From Yamagishiella unicocca (Eukaryota; Chlorophyta; Chlorophyceae; Chlamydomonadales; Volvocaceae): a stretch of 64,000 bases of DNA. The position numbers and the translations under genes are program-made. The DNA lies in assembly GCA_003116995.1 (NCBI GenBank), contig BDSL01000092.1:186001-250000 (forward strand). The letters are read 5' to 3'. Below, piece after piece: positions 11,901-21,981 of the stretch. The notes below the pieces were generated by a model. It did no database searches. It worked only from the letters and a program-made list of their open reading frames with translations, and was not told the origin of the DNA. Every line of letters begins with the position of its first letter. Position 1 is the stretch's first letter.

Positions 11901-13651
11901 CAATAATCCGTGAATCTAGTGCGGGAAGGGGGTGAGGACTGAAAAGTGCAACCGAGTAGGAAACGTTTGGTAACGTGCTTCCAACCGACTCCGCTGCGTG
12001 CTTCCAACCCGACTTGCGCCCCCGGCCTCAAACCCAACCGACCCAACCGCCCAGGCCCGCATCCGCGCGAAGCTGCTGCTGGCCGCCCAGGGCCTCCCTG
12101 GCGCCACGACCCAGCACCTGTCGGCGCTGCTGGGGCGGGAGCCGGCGGCGGCGACAGGAGTGATGAAGGTGCCTCAGCCGGCAGCAGACGGGCAAGTGCC
12201 GCGGCAGCTGGCGACCGCCCCCGCCCCCGCCGCCGCCAGTGGTGCAGCTGCGAGTGGCTCGGCCTCCGCCGCCACCGGGTACGACACCGTTACCCCAACC
12301 GACCACTCCCATGCTGCCCAGGTTTCGATGGATCTAATGGATCCAGCAATGGCGTCGCTGACCGCCCGGCCCCTGCCCTGGCAGCTGCCGCGCCGCGCCG
12401 GCTCCACCGCTCCATTCGCTGGCGGCGGCGGCGGCGAGGAGTCTCCGGCCCTCAGGCGGTCGCACCGGCCCCTAGGACTGCTGCGCTTTCTGCAGGAGAC
12501 GGGGCTCGAACCGGGAGGCGGCGGCGGCGATGTCACTGGCCGCGGCGCCGCCGTGAGCGGCCGCAGCAGTAGCAGCGCCGCCGCTGGTGGCGGTGGGGGC
12601 AGCGGGCGGCGGCGGCAGCCTCCTCGCTTCAGCGGGGTGTCGCAGCTGTGGCGGGATGTGGGGATCAGGGTCGGGCCGCTGCCGCTGGCGCAGTGGCGGC
12701 AGGAGGAGGGGCTGGAGGTGGTTTTGGAGCGAGAGGGCGTCAGCGCGAGGTGAGGGGGGGAGGGGCTGGAGGCGGAGCCGAGTAACCCGCACAACTTACA
12801 GCAAGCCCCTTGAGATTGCACCATGGTTGTTGTACTTGTACTGCAAGTGCTAGTGCAGTACACGTGCAGTGACACCACACCACATGTCAGTCGCACCCCT
12901 CCGCATCCCTCCTGTTCTAAACGGTTTTCACTTCCGTACACGGTTTTCCTCGCCCCCCCCCCGCACATTTCCCCAGTCGCATTACCGGTTCTTTTATTGT
13001 AACCCCCCCGCACTGCAGTACCGCGAGCCGCTTGGCCTCCTCCTCGGTGGTGCTCACTCGGGGCTGGAGGCCGCAGCAGGTGCTGGAGCGACTGAGGGCG
13101 CTGAAGCGGGTGCTGGAGGGAGCGGGCGCTGCGGGGGAGGGGGGGCGACCCGACGAACACGACGGCGGAGATGACGATGATGACTGTGGGCACGACGCGG
13201 GGGCGGCGGGCGGCGGTGGCCTTGCCGCGGCTGCTGCTACGGCCGCCAAGCAGCCCAACCTGTTGACGCGGCAGCCGGAGGCGCTGGAGGGCAATCTGGT
13301 GGCGCTGGCGGCGGCCCTGAGAATGGACAGGTGAGGCAAAGGGGGTTAGGGCATAAAAAGCTTTGACGCGAAAAGGACAGGATAGTTGGCGCACGGTCGG
13401 CGGGCACCTAGTTTGCGGGGGCGTGGGAGGGGGTGTATAAGATAATCCGCGAATCCGCGGCCGACAAACCGAGGTCGATGAAGGTGGTGGTCCACAGGAG
13501 AGGAGCGGCAAGTAGACGGGGGGGAGGGGGATGGCATAAAGGCCGGTTACATGACATAGGTATAATAGCTGCCGTCTGACCCGGCCCCGGCTGCGACACT
13601 TCAGTCGGCCCCCGCCCAATTTTGCTCCGACCCCGACCCCGCCACACACGC

Positions 13652-13688
<37 letters not shown>

Positions 13689-14948
13689 CAGCTCAGCATT
13701 TATAAAACACACACACACACCACACACAGGCGTGCCACTCAGTCCCTAGCTCGCTGCTGGCCGTCCCTCCTGGAGCTGAGAGCAGGCTCATTGCGGGGCC
13801 GCTTGCGGGGGCTGGCGGAGGAGCTGGGACGCGGGGGAGGGGGGGCTGGAGGGGGAGGCGGGGTCGGGGCGGGCGGCGGCGGAGGGGCGGCGGAGGCGGA
13901 GGCGGCCGCTCTAGAGGAGGACGCGGCGGAGGCGGCAGCGGCGTGTATTGTACGGCGCTACCCTCCAGCGTTGGCGCTGACGGCGGGGGCGGTGGGGGCC
14001 CGCGTGCGCGCGCTGGCGGCGGCCATCAGCGCCCCTCGGATAGGCCCGGATGGCGGGGCGGAGGCGGCGGAGACGGAGCCCCCGGGTGTTCAGGCCGGTG
14101 AGGTCACTGCCGACGGCGGCGGCGGTGGCGGCGGGGAGTGTGCTGCGTCCAGCGGGGGGCCGGCGGCGCACCAGCAGCGGCACCAGCACCTCGAGGAGGA
14201 CTCCGCCCGCGCTCGTGCCCTGGCGCTCCTAGTCGCTCAGCCGGGCCTCCTGGGCTACAGCCCCGAGGCGCTGGCGGGGAGGTGGCGGGCGCTGGAGGCG
14301 GCAGTGGCGGAGGCGGCGGAGGCGGTGCTGCCGGCCGCCGCCACCACGTCCGGATCGCTTCATGCCGCGTGCCCCTGGAGTGCTGTCCGCGGTGAGCGTG
14401 ATGCTGGTGTTGGTGCTAGTCTGGGCCCGAGCTCGCAGCTGGATTCGTTCCCGTGGCGGCAGCAGCTGCTGGCGGGTCCGCCCACAGCGGTGGCGCGCTG
14501 CCTGGCGGCGTCCGAGGCGCGGCTGCGGCGCCTGCCGTTCCTGGCCGCCGCCGCCACCGTATCCATGGGCCCGCTGCTCCCCCAGCAGCAGCATGAGCCG
14601 CGAGGTGGGGGCACCGCCGCCCCCCCAGCCGCCGCCAGCAGCGGCGTACGGCGCGTGGGTTCCGCGGGGCGGGACGCGGCATCATCTGCCTGGGGCGCTT
14701 CCTACGCGGGGGCGGACGCAGCGGACGCTACGACAGCAGCAGCGGCTGCGGCGGCTGCTCCCCTGGCGGCTGCTCCCCTGGCGGCTGCGGCGTTGCGGTC
14801 CTTGTCGCTGTCGACGGTACTGGCCATGAGCGCGGAGCGCTTCGCGGAGCGCTTCCCTGGCTTGGAGGATGATGGCCGCCGTACAGTGACCGGGGTGGGG
14901 GGCAGGGGCAGCGGTGTCCGCAGCAGGAAGAAGAGGGTGGCGGTGTGA
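5936..14948 (+). CDS. Large mTERF-repeat protein, eight exons
   Basis: Proposed exons: 5936-6975, 7154-8368, 8706-9202, 9511-9790, 9968-11795, 12055-12749, 13019-13330 and 13730-14948. They sum to 7086 bases, or 2361 residues plus stop, and every donor (mostly GTGAG, GTGCG or GTGGG) and acceptor (CAG) agrees in phase. The first in-frame ATG after the TGA at 5879 sets the start. Exons 1-5 are low-complexity (Ala, Gly-Gly-Ser, Pro, Gln, and a Glu/Arg block near 11215-11340) with a recurring LNPVYR-LIRKK motif. Exons 6-8 carry mTERF-type helical repeats, for example LLVAQPGLLGYSPEALAGRW, VRRYPPALALTAGAV, KQPNLLTRQPEALEGNLVAL and LSTVLAMSAERFAERFPGL. mTERF proteins bind nucleic acid in mitochondria or chloroplasts and act in organelle transcription, translation or RNA handling, so organelle targeting is inferred here and no transit peptide is proven. 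It is unusually long, since most mTERF proteins are a few hundred residues. The last exon recurs in later copies at 21982, 45312 and 30030. Confidence 0.72.
7540..7650 (+). repeat. Gly-Gly-Ser trinucleotide tract in mTERF exon 2
   Basis: GGCGGCAGC units are repeated about ten times and code in frame for Gly-Gly-Ser, a flexible linker. The opposite frames read as poly-Ala or Leu-Pro-Pro, which explains the open frames on the other strand. Confidence 0.85.
8470..8585 (+). repeat. CAACAC/ACC microsatellite in mTERF intron 2
   Basis: Runs of ACCACC, ACCAAC and CCAACA followed by C-rich tracts sit inside the proposed intron 8369-8705, just ahead of its pyrimidine-rich acceptor (ending at 8705). 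Confidence 0.7.
9323..9369 (+). repeat. Shared intron block R1, copy in mTERF intron 3
   Basis: The core TTGACGCGAAAA followed by GGATAGTTGGCGCA recurs at 13354-13402 (mTERF intron 7) and, slightly diverged, at 56614-56660 (intron 1 of the dioxygenase gene). No coding potential is seen. Confidence 0.7.
12961..13006 (+). repeat. Shared intron block R2 in mTERF intron 6
   Basis: The sequence ATTTCCCCAGTCGCATTACC followed by GGTTCTTTTATTGTAAC lies just before the acceptor of exon 7. An almost identical block lies on the minus strand at about 56190-56233 in intron 1 of the dioxygenase gene, in the same orientation relative to that gene. Confidence 0.7.
13354..13460 (+). repeat. Shared intron blocks R1 and R3 in mTERF intron 7
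   Basis: R1 (about 13354-13402) is followed by TATAAGATAATCCGCGAATC (13434-13453). The latter resembles TATACAATAATCCGTGAATC at about 11898-11917 in mTERF intron 5. Several introns of this gene are therefore assembled from the same short pieces. Confidence 0.6.
13643..13728 (+). repeat. CA-dinucleotide microsatellite at the 3' end of mTERF intron 7
   Basis: Two CA runs (about 13643-13684 and 13709-13727) sit directly before the acceptor at 13729. The later copies keep a shortened CA run before the same acceptor (about 21960-21980 and 45291-45310), which shows that they came from the intron end together with exon 8. Confidence 0.85.
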
Positions 14949-15074
14949 GGTGGCATGTGGGAAATGCAGTCGTGATCATGCCCTACTGGTGGGGCATAGA
15001 AGGAAAATGTGAAGGCCGCTAGGCTCGTGTCTGCCGTTCGGCTCTGTTTTTGGGTGTCGCCGCCTGGGTCCCTT

Positions 15075-15360
15075 CGGGACGGTGCTGTACGATGCGTGCA
15101 TCCCCGAGCGCGTCGTACACTATGTTACGTCAGCGGTCTGCGCTGATGTCAGCGCCTGCGGCGCCCGGTTGCTTGGACTGCGATTGCTGGGTGTAAGCTA
15201 CCTAGTGTTCCTGGATTCCGCTCTCCTGGATGTCTTCTGGGCCTCTTGCCTTTCGGAACCGCCGGTTTTCCTTGCTTTCCTTGTCTCTTTCAGTGTCAGG
15301 CGATGCGCCCGATGGCTTTACCTTTTAAGGTCTGGAGCCCACTGTAACAAGTACAACAAC
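15075..15360 (+). repeat. Retroelement-like 3' end downstream of mTERF, unit A copy 1
   Basis: The segment ends TGTCAGGCGATG, CCCGATGG, CCCACTGTAAC and then CAAGTACAACAACAACAA. The TGTAA and the CAA-rich tail fit a non-LTR element 3' end. Equivalent copies end at about 23738 and 47115. A3 has an extra local duplication of TTTTCCTTGCTTTCCTTGTC (about 46970 and 47020). The mTERF transcript may end here or at the TGTAA near 15190. Confidence 0.5.
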
Positions 15361-16450
15361 AACAATGCCGCCAACGGTGCATCTTGTTGTGCAAGTTTGG
15401 ATGGATAACAATAACAGAGGCTAGGGGCCGTGACGCATGTGTTCCGGCATGTTCTGGAGCTTACAAGTGGCTGGCGGGCAGCCTCCGAGCGGGCAGCCTC
15501 AGCAGCCATGTACGGCTTGGGCGGCCGTGAACAGGGCCGGGACATCGTCCCGAGAAGGACGGAATCACGTGCATCAGTGTCCAAAACACAAGTTGACCCA
15601 ACCGTTAAGAGGGTTGGGTTTCCTCATCATCGCGGTACCGCCCCAACATACCCTGACCATTATCAGTACGCTACTATGTTCCTACCAAGTACCTACAAAC
15701 ATCACCTTGTTCCTTCCTCATTATTTGTTGTCCATTCATCGGCGGAGCAGGATCTCACTGCCACTAGTTGAGGGTACGATTAAACAAGGCAAGCTAAGAC
15801 AAAAATATGAGAGCAATGAAAATTAACGTTCTACCACTAGTGCAAGCCATAATACCGTCGTATGTAGCTGCCCATAAGTACTACAATGTTCAAAGCTTCA
15901 AACTGCCTGACCCGGTGATCACGCACATCAGGAGTGAGCTGAAGGCAAGCCGTTATTATGCATGGCTGCCGTACATTACCTACATTAGAAGCTCTAATTG
16001 CTCCTCTTCTGCCGCTCGGCCTAAGTACTAAACATCACCGCCAAGCCACAATGTATGGCACCTACTAGCGCTAAAGGGCTGCCTACCACTGCCATACATG
16101 TCGCAGTACGAGTTAGTTGTACTAAACCACTCTCAGCTAACTTGCGCCACTCGGGCACCAATACCATGCTCCTGCCTACCTACCATCATGCGCAAATCAT
16201 ACAATACGCAATACGTAGTACATGTTACTATCAGGATGCTTCTCACCTCATGCAAACCACGCTGCCACAATGCGTACGTACAGTGGTCGCACCACCCTAA
16301 CAATTCGGTCATCCTACGTGGCCGGCTAGCTGCCGGCACATGATAAGCTCACTCGCGGCGGATTTCCTAGATCCTAGCTCCGTCCGCCGGGGCTTGACAT
16401 CTTGCAGACGTTATAACTCCCAATCCAACTGCCTTCTCAGTGACACTTAT
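15361..16450. other. Unit A spacer between the retroelement-like end and the repeat-borne gene
   Basis: No gene is supported. Short plus-strand frames occur but are not conserved in the inverted unit B. A small inverted repeat, CCCAACCGTTAAGAGGGTTGGG, lies near 15599-15620. This stretch is the 3' flank of the minus-strand gene and recurs at about 23740-24831 and 47115-48214. Confidence 0.4.
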
Positions 16451-18043
16451 TCACGCTGGTACGTACACGATCAGCTGAATCTGGTCCTCGAGGTCCTCGA
16501 TGTCCACCGGCAGGCATTCAATGTGCCAGCCCAGGACACGCTGCAGCGCCGTGGCCGCCGCGACCTCGCCCTGCTCCCTGACGAGCAGCTGCCGCTCGGC
16601 CTCATCGGCGGCGCCCAGTTCCCGGAAGAGCTCCTCGGGGAAGTGCAGCACCAGCGGCACCCACGAGGAGGGGAAGCCCTTCTCGGCGGCCTCCAGCAGG
16701 GTGCGCAACGCTGCCGAGCTCCGCACAGTCACCTTCTTGCGCAGCACCTGTACCTTGGTATGCACGTAGGTGGACGTGGAGACCAGGAGGGTGCCGCGCT
16801 CCACCACGAGCTGCGAGGACACATGTTTGCCAACCTTCGGAGACGAGCTGATGGTCTCCTTGGCGGTGAAGATGCTGGCTGAGTCCTCCAAATCGTGCAT
16901 CAATGCGCGCTGCCGCGAGCTGCCTGTGCGGGACTCCACGATCTGCTGCAGGATCATGGCCAGTCTGTCGCACGGCGAGGTGCAGCCCTGCATCAGCCTG
17001 CCGACGCGGCGCTTGAAGACGGCTGCCGCATCAGCGGCCTCGTCGGCGACAGCGGGCGTGACCAGCACTGGGACATCGTGAACAACGACTGGCTTTGACA
17101 CCGCTTCTGGCTCCGAAGCCACCTCGGGCTCCGAAGCCACCTCGGACTCCGAAGCCGCCTCGGGCTCAGAAGCCACCTCGGACTCCGAAGCCACTTGTGG
17201 CTCCGAAGCCACCTCGGCCTCCGAAGCCATCTGTGGCGCCGAAGCCACCTCCGGCTCGGAAGCTACGCCGAGCTCCGAAGCCACCTCAAACTCCGAAGCC
17301 ACCTGTGGCTCCGAAGCCACCTCAGGCTCCGAAGGCATCTGTGGCTCCGGAGCCACCTCGGACTCCAAAGCCACCTCGGGCTCCGAAGCCACCTCAAACT
17401 CCGAAGCCACCTCGGACTCCGAAGCCACTGCCTGCTGCTGAGTCTTGGCTTCCTGATGCGCAGCAGCTGGCGCTTGCACAGCGGGTACCACATCAGTCGC
17501 AGTGGTGTTGGGGTCAGCAGCACCAGCGACAGCGAAGAGGTCCAGCAGTGGCGACGGCATGCGCCATGGCGTTGGGGAGGCGGGTGTGCGTAGGGCCACT
17601 TGCGCGGCCGGAGGAAGAAGGGATGCCTCGAAGGAATGCCTCGGGCAGCTGGAGAACGCCGACAGCAGCGCCGGCGGTTTGGCCGATGGCCTCAGGAAGG
17701 CCGGAACGTAGTCCTGCAGCCAGGACGGCAGGGCAGCCATCAGGCAGTCAGCCTGCACAGCACGAAAGGGTCGAGGGGCGGTGGTCAAAGGCTTGTTGCA
17801 GCAGCAGGTAGGACGCATCAATTGAACAGATCTCCCGTCCGTATCCTAAATCGCATGACAGTGCAGTACGACAAGATATGTATTAGGCATACAGTCTGTC
17901 TGCTCTGCGCTCGCTCACTCCCGTAACGGAGGGGCCCTACCTGCGGCATCTTGAAGCACCGCAGGACGGCGCCCATCCCAGCGCCAGAGAAAAGGAAGTT
18001 GTTGTAATTGTTGTTGTGGGCCGGTGGCTGCAGCAGGTGGCGC
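16451..18043 (-). CDS. Repeat-borne gene, Ser-Glu-Val-Ala repeat protein, A1 copy (3' exons)
   Basis: The last exon is 16451-17752 and the exon before it is 17941-18043, joined in phase 0 across a GTAGGG donor and a TGTGCAG acceptor. The short exon encodes HNNNYNNFLFSGAGMGAVLR and then CFKMPQ. The long exon starts ADCLMAALPSWLQDYVPAFL, passes through a linker, then about 25 units of (E/A)VASE(S/P/F) (about 17100-17430), then a well-conserved C-terminal domain of about 200 residues ending LIVYVPA. That domain alternates basic and hydrophobic segments (for example VLRKKVTVRSSAALRTLLEA) and matches no family I recognise. The upstream exons are uncertain. Copies A2 and A3 are nearly identical in the C-terminal domain but differ in the number of repeat units. 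This could be a host gene caught in a segmental duplication, or a gene of a mobile element. Confidence 0.55.
17095..17435 (-). repeat. 15-18-bp coding minisatellite (Ser-Glu-Val-Ala units), A1
   Basis: Units of roughly GAAGCCACCTCGGGCTCC (plus-strand view) repeat about 20 times. Each encodes a hexamer of the type SEVASE or PEVASE on the minus strand. Unit number differs among the copies: the A3 array is shorter by about 32 codons, and B2 is expanded and broken by stops. Confidence 0.85.
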
Positions 18044-18552
18044 CTGCGTAAGGGAGCGGACAGGAAGAGCAGTATGGGTTACGAGTGGGCGAGCCACGAC
18101 ATGCAGCTACTGATTCGCACGACGTGCGCCAGAAAGCTAACAGGAAAGGTGCAAGTCGGCGCACTGCCAGGAGCCGCGCGCTGCAGGGCATTCAAGCTGC
18201 AACGGTGCGACGTTAGGACGAACGGCTGTCGACATCTGTCGCTTCGCTCCCGGCAACAGGTATGCCCATAAGCCGTTTGGAAAACAGCGCGCATGCTCCC
18301 AACATGTACATGTGCAGTGCGAGCCCTTGCGAGGTGCTGCCAAAGACCGTGACGCCGTGTGTGACATTTGCAAGCAAGACTTTGTATTAACGCAGAATGT
18401 GGATGTTAACAGGATTCAAGGATGTTATGGTGGCGTATGGCTCATTGCCGGCAGGGGTGGCAACGACCGTCGACAAGCATGCAATGTCGGTCCAAAGCCC
18501 AGGCCCAAGCCAGACGGGAGTCAGCATAACGACATTAGTGCACAAAGCATAA

Positions 18553-20660
18553 ATGCATATGATTAATATGGCATCTGGTATAGGCTATCCTGTCCAGCCT
18601 GGGAAGGATAATGCTTGCAAGCGGTCACCATGTCGCAATGCCCAGGCTGCACAGACTGCCAAGAAAGTGTTGGAAGCCAGCCAGACATCCCGAGCGCTCG
18701 GGATGCCTGGCTGGAACAGAAAGCGCACGTTGCAAAAGGCCCTCCCTATGTATGGCTTGCGGAAGCCCACACCACTCTTGCAAGGCTCCATGAGCCTGAG
18801 ACCTGCCCACTCTGCCCTGGTGCTCGTAGCCAACCCAACTGCACTCACCCACGCGGGAACGCCATTACAGACGATGCAGGCTCCGACATCACGCGACGAG
18901 AAGCCATCTTGTATGTACTCAAGGAAAAGATACACGCCAGACGGCACAGACACCCGGCACAACAGCTTGCGCGAAGACTTAAGAGGACTTTGTGCGCTGC
19001 GAATGATGACAGACGTGTGGCAGAGAACAGAAGACCAAGGCAAGGAAGTAGAATAGAGATTGGAGAATAGACCTGAAGTTCCGTCGACGACTTTTTATGT
19101 GGCCTCCTGGTGACACAAAGCCCCTTCGGATTGTCGTACCGCCGCAAGTCCGTAGTGCAAATAATGTTCTCGCACAAGCTGGCACGACGCCTAGCAGGCT
19201 ACGACGAACTGGCATGCAACACCAACCAAGCATGAGGACAGCTCAGATGCGCAGACGCAACAAACGTACCTGACAGCTGAGGCTAGACGACCCTTCTGCG
19301 TGCCCGGTCCTTGTCCTGTCGATGCATGTCCAAGTTCAGAGAGGCTTTTACCTGCAAAATGGGAACCAAACGAGGAAAGGTAAAGTCGGCGGACCCTGCA
19401 AAGAGCAAGCCAGGGTATCGGACAACTGGCGGAAAGAACCGCAACGCACCTCGAGGCACGGCCAGCGACATGAGGTAGGCAGGGATCAATCAAAGAACGG
19501 ATTGGCAGAACCACCCCAAGCCGCCAAGACGGTAGAGCAGGTAGAGCGAGGCACCAGCGAGGCAGCCTCCTCCTGACAGGGCCCGGCTCCTGCCCAGATC
19601 CCTAATAGTCAATCAAAAGAAGAAAGGGAAGAGCAAAGAAAAGCTTCGTGTCGCTGGGCTTAGCACGGGGGCAAGTCGACGAGTTTGTCCCTGCTCTTTG
19701 GGCTTCAATACCAAGGCTGACCGCCATCTTGGCTTAGCGGGCAAGTGCAAAGTACTAATTACATCTACCGCTTTGGCCTGATTTCAATTCGTGAATGTAC
19801 TCAGAGCGAGCCGAAAGCAGCATGAGAGTTTGTGCTCGTGAAACGGTATGATTTGTCAGGCCGACTTCGGCGTGCACTTTTGTAAGCTATTCCTACATCT
19901 GCCAGGCATTACGAAGGGTGTATGTCGACAGAGCACGAACGTGTAAGGGAGCGGAAGAAAGTCACCGACCGCTCACCTGGAAAGCACATGGAAGGCTTAC
20001 CGACTAGGGTGAAAGGCAAAGCAATCATTTTGTGTTGGAACAGCGGCCTTCCAGCCACGGCAATCGAAAAGCCGAAGCGGAATGAGAGACCCGTCGAAAT
20101 GGGCGGGCATTGGGTGACCCGCGGGTCGTGTCGCCGAAGTAAATGCAGAACAATGGCAGACATTAATTCGAGTTCAAATGAAGGGGCTCGCCCTCGAATG
20201 GGATTGGCGCAGCCGCGGTGTGGTAATGAACATGCCACGGCGACCCACAACAGGAGCTATCCGCAATGCCATGCATGCTGCAACGGTCGGCGGGGCTTCA
20301 TGCATCGCGTAATATTTACTCTGCGCAACGGGTTAATGCGCGTCCACCAGGTTAAGGTAGGTTCTTGGTGGTCTCGGGGCCTACCCCAGAAGGTACCATG
20401 CCGCATTGACGCGCTCTTCCTCGCCTGCCGGGCCGCTCGGTCGCACTTCCCTTCGTGCAGCTGTAACCAAGTGAGCTGCCGGCAGCAACGACGATGCGCA
20501 CACACTGCAAGGGGAGGTCAACTTCACGGATACGCACCAAGCCATGCGCAGAAGCTTACCCGGCAGCGTACGTCGCCGCACGCCAGCGCGCCGAGCACGC
20601 AAAGCACCGCCACCGCCACCGCTGTGAACGCAGGACTCCCGACTATCAATCCACAATAAA
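18553..20660 (-). other. Candidate upstream exons of the repeat-borne gene, A1
   Basis: Comparison with inverted unit B shows frame conservation in several minus-strand pieces. About 20557-20640 reads as a signal-peptide-like stretch, AFTAVAVAVLCVLGALACG, before a GTAAGC donor. About 19985-20150 shares the pattern DPRV.QC.P.ST.LSF...LFQ..M.ALPF with B and ends at a GTGAGC donor. About 18880-19000 reads SGVYLFLEYIQDGFSSRDVG and then ACIVCNG before a GTGAGT donor. Around 19090-19170 a frame reading TTDLRRYDNPKGL is kept. I could not join these into one continuous reading frame, and A1/A3 differ from A2 by a 4-base change near 19290. Function is unknown; a secreted or membrane N-terminus is inferred only from the leader-like segment. 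Confidence 0.35.
18677..18714. repeat. 38-bp near-perfect palindrome, A1
   Basis: The centre CATCCCGAGCGCTCGGGATG is a perfect 20-base palindrome, extended on both sides by CCAGCCAG and CTGGCTGG with one mismatch pair. It is identical in A2 (27048-27085) and A3 (50337-50374). Unit B lacks it, together with some flanking sequence. Confidence 0.85.
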
Positions 20661-21436
20661 TGAAAGCATTAGTTTGTTTTGTAATATTTGGTGTGGGTTA
20701 AAGCGAAAGGCGACGGTCGAGCCATTCCTGCAAGCACCGTAAGGGTCGCTAATGCAAGCAGCTTTTTGCGCCGAGCCTTCTACAATACGGATTGACATAG
20801 CCATGTACCGGTATCAAGGCTGGCTGGATAGAAACCACAGTACGTCGTACGTGCACGCGGGCGTCATAATCCAACAACAGGACGAATACAAGCACTACAT
20901 GTATGCACCGTCTGTAGCTGTAAATGCGGTTGGTTTCAATGAAAGCCCCTTGCTTCTTCTTTCTGTATCATGGCTGTTTAACACGGCCATGACTGCCAGC
21001 ACACAACGCAACATGCTAGCAGCGGTGTTTAAGGCCCCTTGCTTATGGTGTGCATTCAGTGACAAGAGTCAGGGGCGCTGGTGGGTCGCTCGAGTGCTTG
21101 TCGCTCTGGCCGAGCCAAAATCATCGCTGGAGACGGCGAACGTCGAATCTAGCGACTTTATCGATGGGCAAAGTCCTTCGCTGCTGCATGCCGCACGTGA
21201 CCCATGAAGAGCTCCGAACCGTTTTGCAGGTGCGGGTGGCGGCACCGGCCTAACCAAGCCATCACGGTAATCCAACCCCGAATTACCCCCGTGCCCAGCT
21301 ACGACGTTGAGAATACCTGTACGACGTCCCGCGGTCGTTGCGGCCCATGGTATGAGTTCTACCACGCTGCCCCCGGGAGAGCAGGGGCAAGACGTCACTG
21401 ACCGACTCGCACGGCTTCCATAATCCGGTGCCCGAC
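20661..21436. other. Unit A distal part
   Basis: No gene is supported. A plus-strand frame at 20752-21207 has no recognisable family and is not kept in unit B. The stretch at 21069-21398 is diverged but alignable by eye to unit B at about 31700-32160. Confidence 0.35.
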
Positions 21437-21981
21437 AACATCACCTGTTGGGACTTGTGCCGGGTGGGCCAGCTGCGGAGCGATGAGAGCAATGACCAAT
21501 GACGGTGGGTGGGGAGGAACGGCGGGGAGGACTGTCCAGCATCACGTACGTGTCACAAATAAACCAGGGAAGGGAGCGAAGGGGGCCCCACGGGGGCAAT
21601 GAGTGGGAATGGCTAGGAGGGCGCGCTCGTTTCTAGTGCGGCGGAGGCCCAGACGTGGGGTTGCCTTGCTGTGGCGGAATATATCCTGGTGTCATGGTCA
21701 GTTGTTCGGGCGGCTGCCCGCACAACTGACTGACGAACCCGCCGTACTGCAAAAAGGAGCTATACATCTGCATTCTTTTTCTGAAACCCCCATGTGCGGC
21801 TGTGTCTGCAACACAGGGCGGGCTGGACTGGGAACTTCGGCCCGCTGGTGCATCCGCCGCTGCCGGCGGATCACCTAGTGTCGGGTACCATCGGAGACCA
21901 TGGTGGTGGATACGACCATGGTTGCGTGTGCCAACCCTTGTGTACGTGTCTGCGCGTGTCACACACACACACCGCACACAG
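21437..21981 (+). repeat. Linker segment between A copies, first occurrence
   Basis: The sequence recurs at about 44776-45311 and 53110-53640, and a related reverse-complement piece lies at about 31330-31490 and 38820-38980. In the first two places it runs directly into the CA-tract and last exon of the mTERF gene. In the third it runs into unrelated DNA, so the mTERF fragment was joined at its end (after GTGTCTGCGCGTG). Confidence 0.75.
21697..21730. other. Strong stem-loop in the linker, copy 1
   Basis: GTCAGTTGT and ACAACTGAC flank an inner inverted repeat CGGGCGGCTGCCCG, making a 34-base hairpin. The same hairpin is intact in the linkers at 45027-45060 and 53359-53392. Its role is unknown. 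Confidence 0.75.

Larger units (their letters stand above)
6959..12090 (+). repeat. Recurring coding motif LNPVYR|LIRKK, often split by a phase-2 intron
   Basis: The motif appears six times. (1) MNSVYR at 6959-6975 joins LIRKKELQ at 7154. (2) LLNPVYR ending at 8368 joins MIRKHELRRRH at 8706. (3) GLNPVLRLIRKKQLQQHL at 9511 is uninterrupted. (4) VLNPVYR ending at 9790 joins LIRKKLLLRKR at 9968. (5) HLNQVYRLIRKKELQLRH at 10662 is uninterrupted. (6) A degenerate second half, ARIRAKLLLAAQ, opens the exon at 12055. In copies 1, 2 and 4 the intron falls inside the same Arg codon (phase 2). This points to duplication of exon-intron-exon blocks, with later loss of the intron in copies 3 and 5 or insertion of it in the others. 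I do not recognise the motif as a named domain. Confidence 0.75.
13730..21436 (+). repeat. Long repeat unit A, copy 1
   Basis: This block starts with the mTERF last exon and continues through its 3' flank, a retroelement-like end, and the minus-strand repeat-borne gene. It recurs nearly base for base at about 21982-29515 (A2) and 45312-53110 (A3). Copies differ by point changes and small indels, and by a 41-codon net in-frame difference inside the mTERF exon. Exact ends need an alignment. Confidence 0.8.

Noticed and set aside
17095..17435. Regular repeats that might suggest a CRISPR array
   Set aside because: The units are 15-18 bases, contiguous, coding and without unique spacers, in a eukaryotic genome.
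17095..17811. Plus-strand Lys-Pro-Pro repeat frame opposite the Ser-Glu-Val-Ala gene
   Set aside because: It is the antisense reading of the repeat array. The minus-strand frame has the conserved C-terminal domain and splice sites, and the plus one has neither.
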